DNA of 64,000 nt from Bradyrhizobium aeschynomenes (GTDB lineage: Bacteria; Pseudomonadota; Alphaproteobacteria; Rhizobiales; Xanthobacteraceae): positions 62,001 to 126,000 of the forward strand of contig NZ_JABFDM010000003.1 of assembly GCF_013178945.1 (NCBI RefSeq), read 5' to 3'. Each line of letters starts with the position of its first letter. Position 1 is the first letter of the stretch. The position numbers and the translations under genes were made by a program. Positions 8,670-17,343 of the stretch are shown here, in pieces. The notes under the pieces were generated by a model. It was not told where the DNA came from and did no database searches. It was given only the letters and a program-made list of their open reading frames with translations.

Positions 8670-9565
8670 GGCTCGTACCTGATGGTGTAGTTGGCCTTGA
8701 GCCGGCTCACGGCCTCCCAGGCCCGCTTGCGGGTTTCTTCAGTGTGCCAGATCTTGGCCGCCTCGGTGCGGATGTCCTCGAGTTTCGCCGGCGCGCCCGG
8801 CGTCCGGGCGTCGAGGCGAACCACGTGCCAACCGTCCTTCGACTGCAGCAGGGTCCATTCCTGGAGGGGCGCCTTGAGCAGGCCGTCGCTGAAGCCGTTG
8901 CCGAAGCCGGCGGCGAGACTCGGCACGGGCCGGTCGAGAATCGCACGCGTCTGGTCCCGCAGCTCCTCCGATTCGCGCTGTTCGCGAATGTCGTTCAGAT
9001 AGCTCCGCGCCGTCGCTTCGTCGCTGGGGGGCGTCATGAAGAAGCTGACACGCTCGGGCTCGTCGAACCGCGCGTGATTGTCGGCGAACCAGGCGCGCAA
9101 CTGCTCATCGCTCGGCTGCGGCACGCGCACCTGATCGAAAATCAGATATTGCAGCTTGAACGCGACACGGTCGCGGATCATTTCGTCGCCGCGGTCAACG
9201 CCGAGCGTCTTGCCCTCGCGATAGAGGATTTCGCTTGCGACCCAGGCGTCGACCATCTTCTGCAGCTCGGCCTCGTTCGGGGTGCGCTGCTTGTCCTCGT
9301 CGAACGTGTCGATGAAGGACTGGCGCAGCGCCTTGGTCACGGTGACGACCTTCTCGTCCTTCGCTGGCGGATGAATGACGGCGTCGGCCGCAAAGATCAG
9401 TCCGCCGAGAACGAGAAAGTGCAGGAGCGGCTCTCTCACGAGAGCGCGCAACGCCGTGCCGGAAGATGATCGCGCTGCGGAAGAGCCGTTGCCATCTTGC
9501 TGATTGGAGCGTGCAGAGGCGCTCTCGAAGGTCTGCGCCGCATTCGACATGGCAGGGGCTGACAT
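8666..9565 (-). CDS. Membrane-anchored PpiC-type peptidyl-prolyl isomerase
   Basis: 299 residues. A long cytoplasmic N-terminus (~45 residues rich in Ser/Ala) precedes one membrane helix (LLHFLVLGGLIFAADAVI), then a SurA-N-like helical region (VTKALRQSFIDTF to REGKTLGVDRGDEMIRDR) and a parvulin-like domain (FFMTPPSDEATARSYL to DGWHVVRLDARTPG). It would fold secreted or periplasmic proteins. It is first in a four-gene minus-strand operon with three HupE-like proteins, each coupled by an ATGA overlap. The start has only a weak AAGAA ribosome site; an ATG at 9550 is possible. Confidence 0.8.
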   Translation of the reverse strand: MSAPAMSNAAQTFESASARSNQQDGNGSSAARSSSGTALRALVREPLLHFLVLGGLIFAADAVIHPPAKDEKVVTVTKALRQSFIDTFDEDKQRTPNEAELQKMVDAWVASEILYREGKTLGVDRGDEMIRDRVAFKLQYLIFDQVRVPQPSDEQLRAWFADNHARFDEPERVSFFMTPPSDEATARSYLNDIREQRESEELRDQTRAILDRPVPSLAAGFGNGFSDGLLKAPLQEWTLLQSKDGWHVVRLDARTPGAPAKLEDIRTEAAKIWHTEETRKRAWEAVSRLKANYTIRYEP

Positions 9566-9828
9566 AAGTTCTTTACAACTCGGACCGCGCTCGCTGCGCG
9601 GCGCGTATATGCAACGGCATGCTTGCCGTTGTCACCGGGCAAACGTCGGTGTCACAAAAATTTCGCAACCGCCGCGGCCCGACGTTCGTGGACGACGCGC
9701 GGCGGGAAATAAATCCTTCAACAAACTGTCTCCGAGTTTTGATTTGGTCGCCGCGCGAAGGACAGCGGCGCATCAGTCGCGTTGTCATCACCGTTTAGAA
9801 CTCGATCGAATACTTCAGGGGCGACGAA

Positions 9829-11853
9829 ATGGTTCCATCTGCCAAGAAAATCCTGCTGACAGCGGCCTCGGTGTCGTTGGCGCTGTCGCAGAACGCCGAC
9901 GCGGGCGAGCGTTGGGGGGAAACGAGCAAGAACAATCCCTATGTCGCCGGCGACATGCACAACCACAACACCTGCACCGACGGTTCGGTGGCAGCCGGCT
10001 ATGCGATCGACCGCTCGGTCGGCAAGGGCACCGCGGCCGCAGGCGGCAACAACTTCGATCTCGACTGGTTCACGCTCGGCAACCACGGCGGTTCGGGCAA
10101 TCGCGATTGCCGCTTCAGCGATGCGAGCGCCAATATCCCCGGCGACAACACGACGACCTATTGGAGCCAGACGCTCGGCAAGACCATCGACGGCATCACC
10201 ATCACCAGCCTGAAGGGAACGCCGAACGGCACCGGCACCAGCGCCAAGATGTGGCGCTGGCAGTCGATCAAGGAAATCGAGTATCCGACCATCGTCAATC
10301 GTGCCGCGACCTACAACAAGGTGCTGGTCGAAGGCCTCGAGTGGATCCTGCCCGGCCACGAGCATGGCGACGTCGCCGTGATCGCCGGCCAGAACCCGCG
10401 TGGCTACGGCAATGCCGACAAGATGGCCGAGTTCGAATATCGCTTCGACCGCGCCGACACCGATGCGATCGGCCCGGTGGATGCCAGCAACAACCCGGTC
10501 TGGGCCGGCAAGGATAACGTCAACAATTCCGGCACGGCCGGTCACCAGAAGGCCGTCGCCGGCATCGCCTGGCTGCAGGCGAACCATCCGTTGCAATCCT
10601 ATGCGGTGCCGACCCATACCGAGCGGCAGGGACCGTTCAACCCGAACGGATCGGCCGGCTACAACATCGAGCACTTCCGTGACTTCAACAATGCCGGCCC
10701 GACGGTCGCGTTCGGCATCGAAGCTCCGGGTCACATGGCCGAGGGCGGCGTGAACGGCGGCTCGGGATCCTATGGCTCGGGCGCGGTCGGCGGCGGCACC
10801 TACGGCATGCAGGGCGTCTACACCGCCAAGGTTGGCGGGCTGTGGGACGGTCTGCTCGGCGAAGGCCGCAACTTCTTCCTGTTCCAGAGCTCGGACTGGC
10901 ACAGCCGCGGCGTCTATGGCGCGCGCGATCCCGGCACGACCGCGGACTTCATTCCCGGCGAGTACACCAAGCTCTACGTACCGAACGAGCGGCGGTTCTC
11001 CCAGCAGTCCATCATCGACGGCATGCGCTCCGGCAACTCCTATTCGGTCAATGCCGACATCATCGACTCCGACATGGAGTTTCGTGCGAAGGGTGAGTGG
11101 GACTACGACTGGAAAACCATGGGCGAGACGCTGGTCGTACGCCCTGGCGAGAAGGTCACGCTCGAGATGGAGATGACCGTTCCGGCTTCCAACAACAGCC
11201 CGTACAGCTTCAACAACCCGCTGCTGCTGCCGGTCGGCATCAAGCAGCCGTTGAACAAGCCCTCGCTCGACCACGTCGATCTGATCACCGGTGACATCAC
11301 CGGCCCGATCGCGCCGGGCGCCACGGGCTATGCGGTGGCCAACGCCTCCGGCGTCGCCGGTGCGGCCGTCGTCTATAATCCCTCGGCCAAGATCGCGAAG
11401 CAGATCCAGGCGACCAAGATGCAGAGCCGCAAGCTCCGCGATGGCTCGGTCCGGCTCAGCTTCAGGACCACCTTCATCGCGGGCAAGACTCCGTTCTACA
11501 TCCGCGCCCGCGGCACCAACATCCCGCCGGCTACGCCGAACGTGTCCGACAGCGCCGGCAATCCGCTGCTCGACGCCAACAATGCCACCGTCAGCTGCAC
11601 CGATGCGGCGTGCCCGTCGCATCTCGGCACCGTCGGCGGCGTGAAGAAAGTGACCAACGACGTGCAGGCCTGGTCGAACGTCTGGTTCTACGCGAACCCG
11701 ATCTTCGTCCGTCCGTACGGTGCGCCCCAGCTGCTGGTCGAGAAGAACAAGGATCTGGCACGCAAGCTGGCGCACGATCATCACCACTGGCACGACTGGG
11801 ATCATTGGGGCCATTGGGGCCACTGGGGTCGCTGGGCTTTCAACCGCGACTGA
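9829..11853 (+). CDS. Secreted PHP-like metallohydrolase with His/Trp-rich tail
   Basis: 674 residues. A signal peptide ends near NADAGE (~26). The mature protein opens with GDMHNHNTCTDG (H44, H46, D51), the first metal motif of PHP-type phosphoesterases, followed by GNHGG (H86), GHEHGD, PTHTERQGP and SDWHSRGVYG, which look like the remaining metal ligands. Family knowledge suggests a phosphoester or related hydrolase acting outside the cytoplasm; the substrate is unknown. The last ~27 residues are a His/Trp/Asp tail with repeated GHW units (bases 11774-11836), a possible metal-binding extension. It resembles the larger DUF3604-type proteins that also occur next to HupE and PpiC genes. It is divergent from the PPIase/HupE operon. 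Confidence 0.75.
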   Translation: MVPSAKKILLTAASVSLALSQNADAGERWGETSKNNPYVAGDMHNHNTCTDGSVAAGYAIDRSVGKGTAAAGGNNFDLDWFTLGNHGGSGNRDCRFSDASANIPGDNTTTYWSQTLGKTIDGITITSLKGTPNGTGTSAKMWRWQSIKEIEYPTIVNRAATYNKVLVEGLEWILPGHEHGDVAVIAGQNPRGYGNADKMAEFEYRFDRADTDAIGPVDASNNPVWAGKDNVNNSGTAGHQKAVAGIAWLQANHPLQSYAVPTHTERQGPFNPNGSAGYNIEHFRDFNNAGPTVAFGIEAPGHMAEGGVNGGSGSYGSGAVGGGTYGMQGVYTAKVGGLWDGLLGEGRNFFLFQSSDWHSRGVYGARDPGTTADFIPGEYTKLYVPNERRFSQQSIIDGMRSGNSYSVNADIIDSDMEFRAKGEWDYDWKTMGETLVVRPGEKVTLEMEMTVPASNNSPYSFNNPLLLPVGIKQPLNKPSLDHVDLITGDITGPIAPGATGYAVANASGVAGAAVVYNPSAKIAKQIQATKMQSRKLRDGSVRLSFRTTFIAGKTPFYIRARGTNIPPATPNVSDSAGNPLLDANNATVSCTDAACPSHLGTVGGVKKVTNDVQAWSNVWFYANPIFVRPYGAPQLLVEKNKDLARKLAHDHHHWHDWDHWGHWGHWGRWAFNRD

Positions 11854-11908
11854 TTGATCGGCATCGATCCGGCGGGCGATAGCGACCGCCGGATTCTGCT
11901 CAATCCGA

Positions 11909-11933
11909 GCGCCGGCTTGCGAGCCGGCGCTTT
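11909..11933 (+). terminator. Putative Rho-independent terminator after the PHP-like gene
   Basis: Perfect 9-bp inverted repeat (GCGCCGGCT and AGCCGGCGC) around a TGCG loop, followed by TTTATCC. It lies 56 bases after the stop of the PHP-like gene and 40 before the next gene. The T-run is short. Confidence 0.6.
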
Positions 11934-11972
11934 ATCCTTGAGATCTGCCTCGCGCCGAGGGTCGTCCACGTG

Positions 11973-12302
11973 ATGTCTCGTCTGTTCGCCGTGTTTTTCG
12001 CCATCCTTGCTCTCACGACCGCCGTCGCGTCGGCTCACGAGGAGGAGCCGACGCAGGAAACCTGCGACGCCGCTGTTGCCGAGGCACGCGCACAGGCCGC
12101 CACCTTGCCCCTCGACGACGTGTCGCGCTATTTCGCCGAGCGTGACATTCAGCAGGCGCTCGTCGAGGCCGGTAATGGCGAGTTCGACGACTGCGTCGAG
12201 AAGGCCGAGCGGGCCGTGCTGGAGGTGCGCGATCGGCCCCACAGCCTGAAGCCCGGCGAGCGGCTCAACATTCTTCGTGCCGACGAAATGCCGGCGCGCT
12301 GA
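11973..12302 (+). CDS. Small secreted protein of unknown function
   Basis: 109 residues starting at the ATG at 11973 (a GTG directly before it is possible). Signal peptide MSRLFAVFFAILALTTAVASA, then an acidic mature protein (HEEEPTQETCDAAVAEARAQ) with two cysteines spaced for a disulphide (ETCDA and FDDCVEKAE) and helical, Ala/Glu-rich character. The sequence is not recognised as a named family. It follows the PHP-like gene on the same strand but is separated by a probable terminator. Confidence 0.65.
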   Translation: MSRLFAVFFAILALTTAVASAHEEEPTQETCDAAVAEARAQAATLPLDDVSRYFAERDIQQALVEAGNGEFDDCVEKAERAVLEVRDRPHSLKPGERLNILRADEMPAR

Positions 12303-12327
12303 AGGTACAAGCGCGGCGTTGCCAATT

Positions 12328-12345
12328 TCGTCATCCGGCTGTCAT
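12328..12345 (+). promoter_or_regulatory. Possible PHO box upstream of the 2OG-Fe(II) oxygenase gene
   Basis: TCGTCAT-CCGG-CTGTCAT: two 7-mers spaced by an 11-base period, the second an exact CTGTCAT and the first sharing GTCAT. This fits the direct-repeat layout of PhoB sites. It lies 51 bases before the ATG at 12397. One imperfect half-site keeps confidence low. Confidence 0.35.
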
Positions 12346-12396
12346 GCAAGTCGGCAAATTGTCGGTCCCGTTGCGGCGCGTGCAAGGCCTTGAAAC

Positions 12397-13020
12397 ATGG
12401 ACCAGATCGAAGCTCTCTTTCCGATACCGCTGTTGCGTTCGCCCGGGCTGCTCAGCGCCGAGCTCAAGGACGCGGCGGTGGCAGCCATCCGCAATTCGAA
12501 GATCGAGAACAATCTGCGGTCAGGACAGCTGTTCCACACCGAAGTTGCCGATCCCCGCGCCCACAATCTGTTTCAGACCATCGCCGAGCTCGCCGTGCCC
12601 AAGCTGGTCGATTTCGGCGAGCTGCTGTTCGGCGAGAAGCTGCGCTGGACGGTCAAGGAGATGTGGACGAACATGCTCGAGACCGGCGGCAACCAGACCC
12701 TGCACGCCCACGCCAACAGCTTCATCTCCGGCATCTTCTATCTGACGCCGTCTCACCCCGGCAGCCGCACCGTGTTCGTGCGGCCGCCCGGCGGCAGTGA
12801 TTTCTCGTTTCGTCATCATACCCGCAGCGCTGCGGTCGGGCCGTTCAATGCCGGCAAATACGTGCTGCCCGAGGCAGAGCCGGGCGACCTCGTGCTGTTC
12901 CCGAGCTATCTCTACCACGAGGTGCCGCGCAACCAGGGCGACCAGCGAATCACGATCGCCTTCAACGCGATCCCTGATCACCTGGATTGCTGGGGATACC
13001 GCGTGAGCTTCTCGGCCTGA
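12397..13020 (+). CDS. Putative 2OG-Fe(II) oxygenase (TIGR02466 type)
   Basis: 207 residues. The pattern LHAHANSFISGIFYL (H103, H105) followed by the late LVLFPSYLYHEVP (H174) and RITIAFNAI (R184) matches the double-stranded beta-helix oxygenases of the 2OG-FeII_Oxy_5 group: two His-containing metal motifs plus the Arg that binds 2-oxoglutarate. The family's role is not established; hydroxylation of a protein or small molecule is a guess. It ends 6 bases before the convergent MFS/spermidine-synthase-like gene. No strong ribosome site is seen before the ATG. Confidence 0.8.
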   Translation: MDQIEALFPIPLLRSPGLLSAELKDAAVAAIRNSKIENNLRSGQLFHTEVADPRAHNLFQTIAELAVPKLVDFGELLFGEKLRWTVKEMWTNMLETGGNQTLHAHANSFISGIFYLTPSHPGSRTVFVRPPGGSDFSFRHHTRSAAVGPFNAGKYVLPEAEPGDLVLFPSYLYHEVPRNQGDQRITIAFNAIPDHLDCWGYRVSFSA

Positions 13021-13026
13021 GCCGGC

Positions 13027-15555
13027 TCATCTGGCGAATTCGCGCGACAGCAGCTCGCGCGCGTCGTGCCGCGATGGAGCAGCCTCGTCGATGGCCAGAA
13101 GGAGTCGTTCCGCCGCCGGTCGATCGGACGCGAGCAGCGATCTCGCCATGCTCATCAAGGGCGCATAAGCCGGCGCGAACTCGGCGCTGGAGCGGATCGC
13201 GGCGAGGAGGCCTGGTGCGGCGGCCGCAATGAGCGCAGGCCCTCGCGGTTCGCCGGTCAGCGCCGCGCCGGCCTGGATGAAGCGATTGCGGGCCTGCCAA
13301 TAGGCTTCGAGCCGATCGTTCCACGTCCGGCGCCGAGATGAATCCAGCAATTCGGCCGCATCGGTCCTCGCCTCGCCAATGACCGTCGTCAGCAGCTGCC
13401 ACGGCGGTGCCGACAGAGCTTCGACATTGCTCCGGGCGTCGAAGGTCACGAACGGAAAATCGTCGGTGTTGCGCGGCCCCGGCCCGGCAAGGCTCGCGAG
13501 CGATTTTGGGCCGGCGACATATTGGCCGAGAAGGTCGATCGGCTGGTCGAAGCCGAGCGACTGAATGATCGGACGAAGCTTCCCGTCCGAGAATCGTTCG
13601 GCCAGCAGCTCGGGATCCATCGGCCTCGGAGCGCGTGATCCGACCAGGGCCAGCATCGGCGTACGCACGCTGTAATGGTTCAACCACGCCGAGCCGTCGG
13701 GAAACACGGTCAGGAAGCTTCGGATGATGGCCCGCAGCGAAGGCGCATCGAGCTGATAGAGCGGCAGCCATTGGCAGAACAGGCCTTCGGTTGCGAGTCG
13801 CCGCCTGACGGCGGCGAAATGCTCAGCGGTGTAGAGCGCGCCGCTGCCGTCCAGCGCGGGATGGAACAGGTCGGCCACCACGACGTCATAGCGCTCCTCA
13901 TCCGCGGCGATGAAGCGTCGTGCATCCGCGATGGCGATCGGCGGTCTGTCCTGCTTGGACGCTGGGTGATCGAACCACGGCAGCAACGCGACCACCTCGG
14001 CGGAGAGTTCGACCGCACGGACGTCGAGGTCTGGCATCTGCGCGCCGCCCAGCACGGTTGCTCCGGTGCCGACACCGAGAAAAAGGGCGTTGCGTGGCGC
14101 TGGATGCAGCAGCAGCGGCAGCATGGCCTGGCGGAAATCGGATCGCACCGAGCTGGTGCCGCCCATCCGGAAGTGGCCGTTGACTTCGAGATAGCGCGCT
14201 CCCGAGACGTCGTCGACGACGCTCGCGGTGGCCATCGGCCCCTCGCGTACGGCGAGAAGCTTGCCTCCTGGCGGGACCTTGACGAGCAGCGGAGCGGGAC
14301 GCCACAGCAATGCAAGGCCAAGCAGAGCTGGCAGCGCGGCGAAGCGCAGCACGGCGCGATGCGGCCGCAACAGCACCAGGTATCCCATCGCAACGAGGAC
14401 GAGCGCCTTCCAGCTGCCGAGAGCTGGAATCAGCAGCTGTGCCGCGACCAGCGGCGCAATCGCCGCGCCGAGGCTGTTGATGCCGATCGCCCAGCCGACC
14501 GATCCATGGATGTCGCGAACGTCCTGGATGAGCCGGCCGAACAGGGCTCCCATCGCCATCGACGGCAGCAGAAAGAGCGCCAGCGCCATGCCGAGCTCGC
14601 CGACGACACCGAGACGCGCGGCGTGATCGGCGAATTCGCCAATGAAGGGCGTCACCAGCGCGGTGATCAGGCAGATCAAGGCCGTGCTGCCGATCAGTCC
14701 CGCCCTGCCGAGCGCAATGCGAGGCCCGACGCGTTGCCAGAGGAGTCCACCCGCGGCCGTTCCCAGCAGGTACGCCGCCAGCAGACAGGCGAAACTGTAG
14801 ACGGTGTCCTGCATCATCTGCGCGGCCAGGCGCACCACCAGCACTTCGAATGAGATGCCGAGAAGACCGGTGGCGAACAAGCTCCCGGTCAGGCGGAGAT
14901 CGGCAGCGGCGCGCGGGTGGACGCCGCGCGGGCGGGCGTCGATCTGCACGGGACTGCCGAGGCGAAGCGCTGCCAGCGCACAGGCCGCGTTGACCGCAGC
15001 CAGACAGAGCAGCGTGGTCGAGAATCCGAATGACGGGATCAGCACGAAGGTGGACAGGAGCGTGCCGGCAACGGCGCCGGCCGTGTTTGCGCCATAGACG
15101 CCGGCACTGACCGGCCCCCGGCCATGCGCTGCCGACATCATGCGCTCCAGGGCCGTCAACGTTCCGCCCATCGCAACGGTTGCGGGCAGCAGCACCAGCG
15201 TCGGAAGCAGAAAGCTCGCACTCCATAGCAGGACTGGCGACGGTGCCGTGCCCAATAGCGGCGCCAGCGTGCGCGCACTCGCCGGCAGCAGCCAGACCGC
15301 ACAGATGCCCCAAAGACCAATGACCGCCTCGAGAACGGCATAGATCCGGTGCGGATGGGCGGCACGTCGAATTCTGCCGTCGAGGACAAAGGCTCCGAGC
15401 GCAAGGCCCGCGAAAAAGCCGGCAATGGCGCCGAGCACGGCCATCATCTCCGTGCCCAGCGCAAGCGCGAGCTGGCGCGTCCAGACGATCTCGTAACCTA
15501 GGCCGGCGAAGCCCGAGGCGGCGATCAGCAGCTGCAGGGCTCGCAGCCGCGCCAT
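13027..15555 (-). CDS. Fused MFS-type membrane / spermidine-synthase-like protein
   Basis: About 842 residues from the ATG at 15555 (MARLRALQLL); a TTG at 15642 would add 29 residues, and neither has a clear ribosome site. The first ~430 residues are a chain of membrane helices (GFAGLGYEIVWTRQLALALGT is the family hallmark). The next ~300 form a Rossmann methyltransferase-like domain with LFLGVGTGATVLGG, VRAVELSAEVV, VVVADLFHPALDG and the closing NTDDFPFVTFDAR. A helical tail follows. The aminopropyltransferase DxxDP loop reads DLFHP, so true polyamine synthesis is doubtful. Proteins of this fused family are common but their function is unknown. Confidence 0.82.
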   Translation of the reverse strand: MARLRALQLLIAASGFAGLGYEIVWTRQLALALGTEMMAVLGAIAGFFAGLALGAFVLDGRIRRAAHPHRIYAVLEAVIGLWGICAVWLLPASARTLAPLLGTAPSPVLLWSASFLLPTLVLLPATVAMGGTLTALERMMSAAHGRGPVSAGVYGANTAGAVAGTLLSTFVLIPSFGFSTTLLCLAAVNAACALAALRLGSPVQIDARPRGVHPRAAADLRLTGSLFATGLLGISFEVLVVRLAAQMMQDTVYSFACLLAAYLLGTAAGGLLWQRVGPRIALGRAGLIGSTALICLITALVTPFIGEFADHAARLGVVGELGMALALFLLPSMAMGALFGRLIQDVRDIHGSVGWAIGINSLGAAIAPLVAAQLLIPALGSWKALVLVAMGYLVLLRPHRAVLRFAALPALLGLALLWRPAPLLVKVPPGGKLLAVREGPMATASVVDDVSGARYLEVNGHFRMGGTSSVRSDFRQAMLPLLLHPAPRNALFLGVGTGATVLGGAQMPDLDVRAVELSAEVVALLPWFDHPASKQDRPPIAIADARRFIAADEERYDVVVADLFHPALDGSGALYTAEHFAAVRRRLATEGLFCQWLPLYQLDAPSLRAIIRSFLTVFPDGSAWLNHYSVRTPMLALVGSRAPRPMDPELLAERFSDGKLRPIIQSLGFDQPIDLLGQYVAGPKSLASLAGPGPRNTDDFPFVTFDARSNVEALSAPPWQLLTTVIGEARTDAAELLDSSRRRTWNDRLEAYWQARNRFIQAGAALTGEPRGPALIAAAAPGLLAAIRSSAEFAPAYAPLMSMARSLLASDRPAAERLLLAIDEAAPSRHDARELLSREFAR

Positions 15556-16334
15556 GCTCGGGCCGGCGTCAGAAACCCGCGAAGTCTGCTCGTCCGCGAA
15601 CGTTTCAGTCCCGCGCGGGTCTGCTTGGCATACGTCAGTCAAGGCTCGCTACCCGCGGTTTTGGGCATCGGTCTTCGGCGCAGCTCACTGTGCAGCTACG
15701 GAGGTGAGCGCTCGTTCGTGCCGAGTTGTGCCAGGACCGCGCCCGATTGGGACCGTCTCCTTCTGTTCGGGTTTCGTGACGCTGGTTTGACAGAGGCCGG
15801 TTCGGTCCTTGGCCCTCGACGATTGTCGGTGTCGCCGGCTGCGCCTCCCGGGCCCGTGAACTCGAACGAAGATTGCGCCGAGCGCGCGGTCGGACGCCCG
15901 TCGGTGATGACCGTAGGGCTCTGCTGCGCCGTCAGATGCGGATCGTCCTCGATCCCGGGAGTCGGGCCTCCGGCCTTATCAAAGCAGGGCCAGACTCGGC
16001 GTCGCGCAGCTTGCGCAGATGCGCGGCGCTCTCGGTGACGATCGGGCCGGCTCGACCTGTTCGTTGACGTAGTTTCGAGATAGTTCTTCCGCTCCGCATC
16101 GAAGTACTTCAGGACCATGCCTTCAAATGGCCGATCCCGGTGGTCCGCGCTGCATTGAAATTCGCCTCTCGAGCGAGCCGGCTCAGGCATACCATGGCTT
16201 CGTCGCCGGTTTGCAGCACGACAGCGCAGGTCCGCCGGCACGATATGCAGCCGCGATGGCACGCCGGCGAGGTGCCCGGCAGAGCTTTTGATGCCGTCAG
16301 AGCCGAGACGTTCAAGCCTGCGCGATGGACGCAC
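15556..16334. other. Intergenic stretch without a convincing gene
   Basis: About 780 bases between the MFS/SpeE-like gene and nosX. Several short frames cross it on both strands, but none has a good start, ribosome site or recognisable domain, and their composition (many Arg/Ser) is that of out-of-frame GC-rich DNA. It may hold the promoter of the minus-strand MFS/SpeE gene and the remains of a small Cys-rich gene on the minus strand near 16109-16290. Confidence 0.4.
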
Positions 16335-17333
16335 TCAGGCGAGGAGGTCGAGGGCCGCTCCGGTCTCACCGATCAGGTGAACGCGCTCGATTGCGGAGCG
16401 CGGCAACGCTGCGCGGATCTCGGGGGGCGACATCAGGCTGAAGGCGGTCGATAGTGCGTCCGCCGCGGTGGCGTTCTCTGCGACCGTCGTCACGCTGCGG
16501 TAGCGCTGCGCGCAGCCGCCGTTGTGAGGATCGAACAGATGGTTGAAGCGGCCTTGTGGATCGAAGCGGAAGCCGTAAGTGCCGGACGTCGACACCGCGC
16601 GGTCGACGATCGGGAGCGTCGCGGCGGTGCGTCCCGGGTGCTCCGGATCTTCGATCGCCACGTCCCACGGTTGTCCGTCCGGACGCGGGCCGATGGCGCG
16701 GGCCTCGCCCATGTCGACGAGGCTCTGCTGTACGCCCCGGCTTCGCAAGAGATCGACGATCCTGTCGGTGACATAGCCTTGCGCGATGCCATTCAAGGTG
16801 AGCGCCGTACCGCGCGGCATCACGATGCGATCGTGGCTGATCGAGAGCTTGCCGTAGCCTACGCGCGCCAGCGCGTCGCGCACGGCCTGTTGTGGTGGGC
16901 CGGTCGGATCTGCATCGGGGCGCGAGAAGTGATCGGCATACAGCGTCCAGAGCGGCTGCACCGTGGGATCGAAGCGGCCGCCGGTCAGCTCCGCGTAGCG
17001 CTTGGAGCGCGTGAGGATATCGACCAACTCCGGAGCCGGATCCAGCAGCACGCCCGTGCGATTCAAGCTGACCAGGGCCGAGTCGGTCAGGTACAGGCTG
17101 AACAGTCGTTCCAGCCGTCGCGCTTCGGTGAGCGACAGCGCGACCAGCCGCTCCGCCTCGTGGCGGTCGGGATGGTGCAGCTTGATGGTCGCGACGGCGC
17201 CGAGCAAGGTGCCGCGCCACTCGACCAAGCCGGTATCGGCTGTGGCCGATGGCGTGGCCAGCGGGGCGCTCGAGAGGCCGGCGACCGCAGCGCTGATCTG
17301 GATGAAGCGTCGGCGCGAGAGGTGGTGTGTCAT
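16335..17333 (-). CDS. nosX: NosX, ApbE-type FAD:protein FMN transferase
   Basis: 332 residues. The ATG at 17333 has GAGGTG seven to twelve bases upstream, so I prefer it to a GTG at 17342. A Tat signal (HHLSRRRFIQISAAVAGLS) directs it to the periplasm. The ApbE motifs are present: LYLTDSALVSLNR, GGRFDPTVQPLW, TLNGIAQGYVTDRI and STSGTYGFRF. NosX attaches FMN covalently to a Thr of NosR, which keeps N2O reductase active in vivo. It is the last gene of the nosRZDFYLX operon, 10 bases after nosL. Confidence 0.94.
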   Translation of the reverse strand: MTHHLSRRRFIQISAAVAGLSSAPLATPSATADTGLVEWRGTLLGAVATIKLHHPDRHEAERLVALSLTEARRLERLFSLYLTDSALVSLNRTGVLLDPAPELVDILTRSKRYAELTGGRFDPTVQPLWTLYADHFSRPDADPTGPPQQAVRDALARVGYGKLSISHDRIVMPRGTALTLNGIAQGYVTDRIVDLLRSRGVQQSLVDMGEARAIGPRPDGQPWDVAIEDPEHPGRTAATLPIVDRAVSTSGTYGFRFDPQGRFNHLFDPHNGGCAQRYRSVTTVAENATAADALSTAFSLMSPPEIRAALPRSAIERVHLIGETGAALDLLA

Positions 17334-17343
17334 GACGGGCACC

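Noticed and set aside
9781..9800. GTTGTCATC near the PHP-like gene as a PHO box
   Set aside because: Only one half-site; the position 11 bases upstream does not match CTGTCAT.
15696..16334. Long minus-strand frame (212 codons) in the gap before nosX
   Set aside because: Arg/Ser-rich out-of-frame composition, no ribosome site, no recognisable domain, and overlapping open frames on the other strand.
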